This document shows, in pieces, positions 7,802-13,343 of a stretch of DNA of 13,343 bases (position 1 is its first letter; each line of letters opens with the position of its first letter). The position numbers and the translations under genes were made by a program. The stretch covers positions 1-13,343 of the forward strand of contig JABWAN010000046.1 in the NCBI GenBank assembly GCA_013361015.1. Reading direction: 5' to 3'. The notes beneath the pieces are model-generated. The model was not told the DNA's origin and made no database searches. It saw only the letters and a program-made list of their open reading frames with translations. This DNA comes from Candidatus Zhuqueibacterota bacterium (GTDB taxonomy: Bacteria; Zhuqueibacterota; Zhuqueibacteria; Zhuqueibacterales; Zhuqueibacteraceae).

Positions 7802-7889
7802 GGCCATTCGCCATCATGCGTTAACCATTGGCCATTAGTCATTAGTCATGCGTTGGAAAACATGGCGCAATGACTAATGGCCTAATGAC
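7802..7889. repeat. Heptanucleotide repeat array with inverted copies
   Basis: Seven consecutive 7-nt units fill 7802-7850 (GGCCATT, CGCCATC, ATGCGTT, AACCATT, GGCCATT, AGTCATT, AGTCATG; core RGYCATT). Degenerate copies in the opposite orientation follow at 7869-7889 (AATGACT, AATGGCC, TAATGAC). As a result GGCCATTAGTCATT (7830-7843) and AATGACTAATGGCC (7869-7882) form a perfect 14-bp inverted repeat with a 25-nt loop. The array fills most of the gap between the second secreted gene and the NRPS gene. An ATG at 7870 inside the inverted copy is in frame with the NRPS but is unlikely to be its start. Confidence 0.75.
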
Positions 7890-7962
7890 GAAAGATGCAG
7901 CAGCACTTAGGGTTTTAATCACACAGAACAGCACCTCGGCAACCCATCTTTGCTTTGGCATC

Positions 7963-10900
7963 ATGAGCGATATTGTTGACAAATATTCCCATCTTTCTCC
8001 CGCCAAGCGCGCTCTGCTCACGCAGCGACTGCTGAAAAAGAACGGTGAGCAAGCTTCTCGACACGAATCCATTCCGCGTCGCAATGGCAATGAAGCCTTG
8101 CCGCTTTCCTATGCGCAGGAGCGTTTGTGGTTGCTCGAGCAACTTGAACCGGGCACGCACGCTTATAACCTTCCACTCGCGGCGCGCATAACGGGCGCGC
8201 TCGATCAGGAAGCTTTCGTGCAAAGCCTGCAAGAAATCCAACGCCGCCACGAAATTTTGCGCACCGTTTTCGCACAGGTGGAGGGCAAACCGGTGCAGAT
8301 CGTTGGCGGGAAAACTACTCCCGCCATTGAGATTATCGATCTCAGCCAGCACGGTGAATCCGACCGCGAGGCTGAAATTCTTCGTCTCGCCAAAGCAGAG
8401 GCGCATCACACTTTCGATTTGAGCCGCGGGCCGTTGTTCCGTGGAAGGTTGTTGCGCCTTTCACATGAGGAGCATGTCTTGCTGCTCGGCATGCATCACC
8501 TTGTCAGTGACGGCTGGTCCGTGGAGCTTATCGAGCAGGAGTTGGCGACACTCTACCATGCATTCGTGCAACACAAAAACTCGCCACTACCCGAGCTTGC
8601 GATTCAATATGCCGACTATGCGCTGTGGCAAAGGTCCGGCAGCACGGCCCAGAGTGAGCGTCTCGCGCAGCAAGTTGCATATTGGAGAAACAAACTCGCG
8701 GGCGCGCCACCGGTTTTGGAATTGCCGACGGATCGGCCGCGCCCGGCCGTGCCTTCGTATGCCGGCGCCCTCGAAATGTTTCATTTGCCTGCAGAATTGT
8801 CGCAGGCGCTAGTGGCCTTGAGCCGGCGTGAAAACGTAACCGCTTTCATGCTGCTTCTGGCCGCATTCAAAGTGTTGCTCGCGCGCTATTCCGGCCGGGA
8901 TGATCTCGTGCTCGGCACCCCGATCGCCAACCGCAACCGCCCGGAATTGGAAAAACTCATTGGCTTTTTCGTTAACACCTTGGTGCTGCGCACCAATCTC
9001 GAAGGCAATCCGACTTTTCGCGAGTTGCTGCACCGCGTGCGCGAAACCACTTTGGAAGCATACGGGCATCAAGATCTTCCCTTCGAAAGAATCGTGGAGG
9101 AGCTGCAACCCGTTCGCAATCTTAGCTATGCGCCGATCTTTCAAGTGATGTTCATCTTGCAGCCGCCTTCCGTTCCGCCGCGCTTCGAGCAGATCACGAT
9201 CACGCCCATGCCCATTCACAGCGGCACGGCCAAATTCGATTTGCTGCTCAATATGGCGAATTTGCCCGAAGGCTTTGCGGGCGCTTTCGAATATAGCACC
9301 GATCTTTTTGAGGCCGCGACCATCAGGCGTATGGCCGGCCATTTTCAGCGCCTGCTGCAAGGCATTGTAGAAAACCCCGGGCAGCGCATTGCGAACTTGC
9401 CGCTTTTGACCGGGCACGAGCGTGCGCAAATGCTGGTCGAATGGAATGACACAGCGCGCGACTTTCCCGAGGAGAAATGTTTTCATCAGTTGTTCGAAGC
9501 GCAAGTTGAGCGCACGCCCGAAGCCGTTGCCGTCGTTGGTGAGGAGCAGCAGATTACCTATCGTGAATTGAATCGCCGCGCCAATCAGCTCGCGCACTTT
9601 CTTTCCCGGTGTTGCGGCATTGGCCCGGAAACGTTGGTCGGTCTCTGCGTCGAACGCTCGCTCGAGATGATGATCGGCGTGTTGGGCATTATGAAGGCCG
9701 GCGCTGCCTACGTGCCGCTCGATCCCAATTACCCGCAAGAGCGCATTGCATACGTTCTGCAAGACGCACGCGTAGCGGTGCTGCTGACTTCACAAGCAAC
9801 CAGTGGCTATGAGCAATTAGCAAATGGCAATTGGCAATCGCTTTCTCTCGATCGCGACTGGCATCAAATCGCGCGCGCGCGCGAAGACAATCCATACGTC
9901 TCAGTGTGCTCGGAAAATCTTGCATACGCTATTTACACTTCGGGCTCGACCGGCAGGCCCAAAGGCGTGGGCATTCCGCATCGCGCGCTCACAAACTTCT
10001 TGTGCTCGATGCAAGCGCGCCCTGAATTAAAAGAACAGGATATTTTGCTCGCAGTGACGACGCTCTCATTCGACATTGCGGGTTTGGAGCTTTATCTTCC
10101 CCTCTTGCAAGGCGCGCGTGTTGTGCTTGCCAAGCGCGAAGTTGCGGCGGATGGCCGTCATTTGCTCACAGCGCTCGCGGCTTCGAATGCCACCATCATG
10201 CAAGCCACCCCGGCAACGTGGCGCATGCTGCTCGAAGCTGGTTGGCAAGGCGCGTCGCACTTGAAAGCGTTATGCGGCGGCGAAGCTCTGCCGCGCGAGC
10301 TGGCACATGCACTATTGCAGCGTTGCGCGGCCGTGTGGAATATGTACGGCCCGACGGAGACCACGATTTGGTCCGCGATCCACAAGCTCGAAACAGGCGA
10401 TGAGTTGATCAACATCGGCACGCCCATCGCCAATACGCAAATCCACATTGTCGATCGCCATCAACAAGCTGTGCCAATCGGCGTGCACGGCGAGTTGCTC
10501 ATTGGTGGGATGGGCCTCGCGCGCGGCTATCTCAATCGCCCGGATCTCACCGCGGAAAAGTTTGTTCCAAATTCGTTTGCCGAAGTAATTCCCCCCTTGA
10601 GAAGAGAAGCTTCCGCGGCTGTCATTCAGAAGGAGTCTTTTTATGCGCCTGCTATTGATCCCAGCGCTGAAAAAGATTCTTCCAGAATGATAAACCCGAA
10701 GGGAACGCGGCTCTACAAAACCGGCGACCTCGCGCGTTATTTGCCAAATGGTAATGTGAATTGCCTCGGCCGCAGCGATCACCAAATCAAGCTGCGCGGC
10801 TTTCGCATTGAGTTGGGCGAGGTTGAGTCCGCGTGCGTGCAGCATCCGAGCATCGCGCAGGCGGTGGCAATCGTACGCGAAGATGAGCCGGGTGACAAGC

Positions 10901-12291
10901 GTCTCGTCGCATATCTCGTTGTGCGTCCGCAGTTATCAGTATTCAGTGATCAGTTGCCAGTAAACGGCGATCAGTTATTAGGGATCAGTAATCAGCAACA
11001 AGTAACCAGCAACGAGCAACCAGTAACGAGCAACGAACTGCGCGCTTTCCTGCTCAAACATTTGCCGGACTACATGGTGCCCTCGGCGTTCGTGTTTATG
11101 GACGCATTGCCCGCGACACCGAACGGCAAGGTTGATCGCAAAGCGTTGCCGCGGCCCTCGCAAGAAGCATCTGCCGCGGGAAAAGATTTCGAAGCGCCGC
11201 GTAATTCCGTGGAACAGTTGCTTGCAGAAATTTGGGTGGAGGTACTCGGGCTTACGCGTGTGAGCTTGCACGACAATTTTTTCGAGTTGGGCGGGCACTC
11301 GCTGCTGGCCGTGCGTTTGTTTTTGGAAATTGAACGCAGCTTTCGTCGCAGTCTTCCGCTCGCGAGCATCTTCAAAGCGCCGACGATCAAACAACTCGCA
11401 GCCATGATTTCTGACGCGGAAGTGTTGCCCTCCACCGGCTGCTTGATTGCGCTGCAGGAAGAGGGCAATCAACCGCCGCTTTTCTGCGTCTCCGGCTTGG
11501 CGGGCCACACCTTCAACTTCCGCCAGCTTGCGCGCCATCTCGGCAGCGATCAGCCTGTGTATGGATTGCAATACCCCGGCTTAGAGGGCCGCGAACAACC
11601 GCTCGAAACCGTGGAAGCCATCGCCACGGAGTTCATTCGCTATATTCGCAGTGTGCAGCCGCACGGACCATATCATCTCAGCGGGCTTTGTTTTGGCGGT
11701 TTGGTGGTTTATGAAATTGCACAACAGCTTGCGCGTCAAGATGAGCAGACGGCATTGCTCATCTTGATCGACACGTTCGCCCCCGATGGCCTTAAAAGCC
11801 CTTCGTGGCCGCACATGTTCAAGCTCTATGCACGGCATTTCAATCAGCGCGATAAGAACGGCAAGCTTGAATTTTTCAAAGCCCGGATGCCGCTTTTGCA
11901 GCGTTGGCTGGAGAAGCGTAATCATTTTGCCTCGCGCAATGGCAATGCTTCGTTGGCAGATTGGATCGAAGCCGTGCAAAGAGCCAACGTCGTCGCGCAA
12001 TCACGTTACCATCCTCAACCTTATGCCGGCCGTGTTGTGCTCTTTCATCCGACCAAAAGAGGAGAAGGTTGGGCGGATTGGACGATCGTGCCGGACTATG
12101 GCTGGGGCAAGCTCGCGCGCGGAGGCGTGGAAGTGCATGCAATCAGCGGCTATCACAACAAAATGTTCCGCGAGCCGAAGGTGGAACGCATGGCGAAAAA
12201 AATCCGCGCGTATCTGCGCGAAGCTAGGAAGCCGCGAATCGAATATGGCGAAGCTGCAACGACTGCCGATGCCCTCGAAGCAGTCGTTTGA
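7963..12291 (+). CDS. NRPS termination module C-A-PCP-TE, glycine-like pocket code, cysteine TE
   Basis: A complete 1442-aa NRPS termination module. The start at 7963 (MSDIVDKYSHLSPAKRALL) fits the usual N-terminal helix before a C domain; an in-frame ATG at 7870 lies in repeats. The condensation domain (about 45-478) has LSYAQERLW, RHEILRT, catalytic HHLVSDG (178-184) and IGFFVNTLVLR, and looks LCL type. The adenylation domain (about 505-1070) has TSGSTGRPKGV (659-669), YGPTETT and NGKVDRK. Pocket residues read by alignment to GrsA are D704, I705, L708, Q747, L770, G772, M794, I802, W803 and K1056, giving DILQLGMIWK, one change from the published glycine code DILQLGLIWK. The PCP serine is 1113. 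In the thioesterase (about 1170-1425) the nucleophile motif reads GLCFGG (Cys1243), with Asp1270 and His1398 completing a triad. The A domain carries repeat-derived segments at about 874-913 and 990-1025. No good Shine-Dalgarno is visible. Confidence 0.95.
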   Translation: MSDIVDKYSHLSPAKRALLTQRLLKKNGEQASRHESIPRRNGNEALPLSYAQERLWLLEQLEPGTHAYNLPLAARITGALDQEAFVQSLQEIQRRHEILRTVFAQVEGKPVQIVGGKTTPAIEIIDLSQHGESDREAEILRLAKAEAHHTFDLSRGPLFRGRLLRLSHEEHVLLLGMHHLVSDGWSVELIEQELATLYHAFVQHKNSPLPELAIQYADYALWQRSGSTAQSERLAQQVAYWRNKLAGAPPVLELPTDRPRPAVPSYAGALEMFHLPAELSQALVALSRRENVTAFMLLLAAFKVLLARYSGRDDLVLGTPIANRNRPELEKLIGFFVNTLVLRTNLEGNPTFRELLHRVRETTLEAYGHQDLPFERIVEELQPVRNLSYAPIFQVMFILQPPSVPPRFEQITITPMPIHSGTAKFDLLLNMANLPEGFAGAFEYSTDLFEAATIRRMAGHFQRLLQGIVENPGQRIANLPLLTGHERAQMLVEWNDTARDFPEEKCFHQLFEAQVERTPEAVAVVGEEQQITYRELNRRANQLAHFLSRCCGIGPETLVGLCVERSLEMMIGVLGIMKAGAAYVPLDPNYPQERIAYVLQDARVAVLLTSQATSGYEQLANGNWQSLSLDRDWHQIARAREDNPYVSVCSENLAYAIYTSGSTGRPKGVGIPHRALTNFLCSMQARPELKEQDILLAVTTLSFDIAGLELYLPLLQGARVVLAKREVAADGRHLLTALAASNATIMQATPATWRMLLEAGWQGASHLKALCGGEALPRELAHALLQRCAAVWNMYGPTETTIWSAIHKLETGDELINIGTPIANTQIHIVDRHQQAVPIGVHGELLIGGMGLARGYLNRPDLTAEKFVPNSFAEVIPPLRREASAAVIQKESFYAPAIDPSAEKDSSRMINPKGTRLYKTGDLARYLPNGNVNCLGRSDHQIKLRGFRIELGEVESACVQHPSIAQAVAIVREDEPGDKRLVAYLVVRPQLSVFSDQLPVNGDQLLGISNQQQVTSNEQPVTSNELRAFLLKHLPDYMVPSAFVFMDALPATPNGKVDRKALPRPSQEASAAGKDFEAPRNSVEQLLAEIWVEVLGLTRVSLHDNFFELGGHSLLAVRLFLEIERSFRRSLPLASIFKAPTIKQLAAMISDAEVLPSTGCLIALQEEGNQPPLFCVSGLAGHTFNFRQLARHLGSDQPVYGLQYPGLEGREQPLETVEAIATEFIRYIRSVQPHGPYHLSGLCFGGLVVYEIAQQLARQDEQTALLILIDTFAPDGLKSPSWPHMFKLYARHFNQRDKNGKLEFFKARMPLLQRWLEKRNHFASRNGNASLADWIEAVQRANVVAQSRYHPQPYAGRVVLFHPTKRGEGWADWTIVPDYGWGKLARGGVEVHAISGYHNKMFREPKVERMAKKIRAYLREARKPRIEYGEAATTADALEAVV
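9795..9839 (+). repeat. Short heptanucleotide array inside the NRPS A domain
   Basis: Four tandem 7-nt units occupy 9812-9839 (AGCAATT, AGCAAAT, GGCAATT, GGCAATC), preceded by two looser units at 9795-9808 that are out of register by 3 nt. They encode part of the variable loop between LLTS and LDRDWHQIA in the N-terminal half of the adenylation domain. The loop length looks near normal for the family, so the array may have replaced rather than lengthened it. Confidence 0.55.
10622..10690 (+). repeat. Palindromic repeat element read in frame inside the NRPS A domain
   Basis: Arms 10622-10642 and 10670-10690 are imperfect reverse complements (17 of 21 positions), starting TCATTCAGAAGGAGTC and ending TTCCAGAATGA. 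The 27-nt middle can pair again (GCGC at 10645-10648 with GCGC at 10664-10667). The arms resemble the dispersed TCATTCTGA...GAATC-type palindromes seen between genes in many environmental bacteria; that likeness is from memory. Here the element lies within a segment of about 40 residues (about 10582-10701) that ordinary A domains lack between the FVPN and RLYKTGD motifs. Confidence 0.6.
10931..11035 (+). repeat. In-frame 15 x 7-nt heptanucleotide array in the NRPS A domain
   Basis: Fifteen contiguous heptamers (AGTTATC, AGTATTC, AGTGATC and so on, ending AGTAACG, AGCAACG; rough consensus AGYRAYC) fill exactly 105 nt. Because 105 is divisible by 3 and no unit makes a stop codon in this frame, the array reads through as a Q/S/V/N-rich stretch (about residues 990-1025). 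It lies just before LRAFLLKHLPDYMVPS in the C-terminal subdomain of the A domain, where family members usually have a linker of about 12 residues. It resembles the heptanucleotide STRR repeats known from filamentous cyanobacteria. Confidence 0.85.
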
Positions 12292-12373
12292 GTGTTGCGG
12301 CTGCGGGAGAGATTTTCTTTGTAGACGAGAATTGTTTAGTGCTGGCCGATTGCAATGAAGCAGGCTGTTGCTC

Positions 12374-13204
12374 ATGAGTAGCCTCATCCTCACCGGCCCG
12401 GAACGCTCCGGCTCGACCTTGATGTGTTACTTGCTCAACGGGTTGCCCGATACCGTGGCGTTGCACGAGCCGATGAAAATTCGAAAATTCTACCGGCTCG
12501 GCGAACGCGCTGCGATTTGTCAAGAGATCGTGCATTACTTTGCGAAGACGAGAAAAACCTTACTCACTTCCGGCTATGCGGTCTCCCAGCACGTCGAAGG
12601 CTTGATTCCAGACAACACGTTTGCCGGGGAGCGCACCGCCTCCGGTTTGCGCAGCAGCAAAGATGAGAAAGGCTACATCACGATCGCAAAGAAACTGTCC
12701 ACCGACTTTCTGCTCGGCATCAAACATCTCGGCCCGTTCACGGCATTGTTGGAGGATTTGACCGCGCGCTTTCCCTGCTATGCGGTCGTGCGTAATCCGC
12801 TTGCAATTCTGGCTTCGTGGAATAGTGTGGATTTGCCGATGCGTGAGGGAAGGAATCCGGCCGCCGAAAGGCTGGATGCCGATTTGGCCCGCGCGCTCGC
12901 GCGCATCACCGATCGTTTTGATCGCCAGGTGCATCTGTTGGCTTGGTATTTTGAAAAGTATGCGAGGCTGTTGCCGGAAAGCGCGGTTCTCCGGTACGAG
13001 AACGTGATTGCCTCGCAAGGCCGGTGCTTGCGCGTGATCACCGCGTCCGCCGAGACTTTGCAAGAACCCTTGGCGAATAAGAACAAAAATGAGTTGTATG
13101 ATCGCGGCCTCATGGCAACATTGAGCGAGCGCCTGTTGCAAAGCGAAGCCGCGTTTTGGAAGTTTTATAAGAAGGAAGAAGTGGAAGCTTTGTCGCTGCT
13201 CTGA
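12374..13204 (+). CDS. Sulfotransferase family protein, likely peptide tailoring enzyme
   Basis: A 276-aa protein of the PAPS-dependent sulfotransferase fold. The N-terminus carries the 5'-phosphosulfate loop GPERSGSTLM (residues 8-17, with Arg11, Ser12, Gly13, Ser14 and Thr15). The 3'-phosphate-binding segment VVRNPLAILASW follows at 138-149, with Arg140 and Ser148 as the usual contact residues. Such enzymes transfer sulfate from PAPS to a hydroxyl or amine of a sugar, lipid, peptide or small molecule. I chose ATG 12374 because GPERSGST then lies at the expected distance; a TTG two codons upstream is possible. No strong Shine-Dalgarno is seen. The gene is 82 nt after the NRPS stop codon on the same strand, so co-transcription and a role in sulfating the NRPS product are plausible. 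The true acceptor cannot be read from the sequence. Confidence 0.88.
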   Translation: MSSLILTGPERSGSTLMCYLLNGLPDTVALHEPMKIRKFYRLGERAAICQEIVHYFAKTRKTLLTSGYAVSQHVEGLIPDNTFAGERTASGLRSSKDEKGYITIAKKLSTDFLLGIKHLGPFTALLEDLTARFPCYAVVRNPLAILASWNSVDLPMREGRNPAAERLDADLARALARITDRFDRQVHLLAWYFEKYARLLPESAVLRYENVIASQGRCLRVITASAETLQEPLANKNKNELYDRGLMATLSERLLQSEAAFWKFYKKEEVEALSLL

Positions 13205-13343
13205 CAACACTGCTTTGCATTGTATCTCCGGAATGCTCTGCGGACAAATCTTTAGGTGGGCAGCGCGTGTGCTGCGTTGGAAGTGTGTGGCGGAAGTCAA
13301 AAACGAGTCGTCCGGAATTGCATCTTCGTGGTGTGCTGTGAAC

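Noticed and set aside
7870..7962. ATG at 7870 as the NRPS start, adding 31 residues.
   Set aside because: The ATG lies in the inverted heptamer repeat and the extra residues do not resemble NRPS N-termini. MSDIVDKYSHLSPAKRALL from 7963 does.
9868..9883. Run of alternating GC dinucleotides in the NRPS gene.
   Set aside because: It encodes an ordinary Ile-Ala-Arg-Ala-Arg stretch of the A domain, and such runs are common in coding DNA of this composition.
13233..13343. Frame from ATG 13233 open to the right edge (37 codons, starting MLCGQIFRWAARVL).
   Set aside because: No Shine-Dalgarno, odd Trp/Cys-rich composition and too short to judge; the 139 bases after the sulfotransferase hold nothing I can support.

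Overview
The window looks like part of a nonribosomal peptide (NRPS) gene cluster from a bacterium of the Fibrobacterota-Chlorobiota-Bacteroidota (FCB) side of the tree. Both large secreted proteins end in a 91-residue sorting tail that opens with a QNxPNPFNPST motif. That form of the type IX secretion (T9SS) tail is typical of Calditrichota, Ignavibacteriota, candidate division KSB1 and relatives. My best guess is a KSB1- or Calditrichota-like organism, but that is inferred from motif style and gene content, not from a marker gene. All supported genes are on the + strand.

Layout. 2-304: 3' end of an NRPS gene, ending in a carrier (PCP) domain and a charged helical tail with no thioesterase. 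305-778: non-coding stretch ending in a structured leader. 779-4270: secreted multidomain protein (beta-propeller-like module, Ig-like domain, malectin, choice-of-anchor-D-like domain, malectin, T9SS tail). 4342-5151: predicted lipoprotein. 5384-7780: paralogue of the first secreted protein, with the same propeller module and tail but a different middle domain. 7802-7889: heptanucleotide repeats. 7963-12291: complete NRPS termination module C-A-PCP-TE, with a binding-pocket code closest to glycine and a cysteine in place of the usual TE serine. 12374-13204: sulfotransferase. 13205-13343: nothing convincing.

How the parts may work together (inference). The upstream NRPS ends in a bare PCP and the downstream NRPS starts with a condensation domain and carries the only TE, so the peptide probably passes from the first protein to the second. 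There it would be extended by one residue, perhaps glycine, and released by the cysteine TE. The sulfotransferase just downstream is a candidate tailoring enzyme. The odd part is the set of three cell-envelope genes lying between the two NRPS genes: two T9SS-exported, probably sugar-binding paralogues and one lipoprotein. They may belong functionally to the cluster (display, binding or self-protection at the surface) or may be an unrelated insertion.

The most notable non-gene signals are these. (1) The same 31-nt stem-loop lies 46-47 nt before the start codon of both secreted paralogues, with two compensatory base-pair changes between the copies. (2) Period-7 repeat arrays lie upstream of and inside the NRPS gene, one of them exactly 15 x 7 nt and therefore in frame. 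(3) A palindromic element is read in frame inside the adenylation domain.
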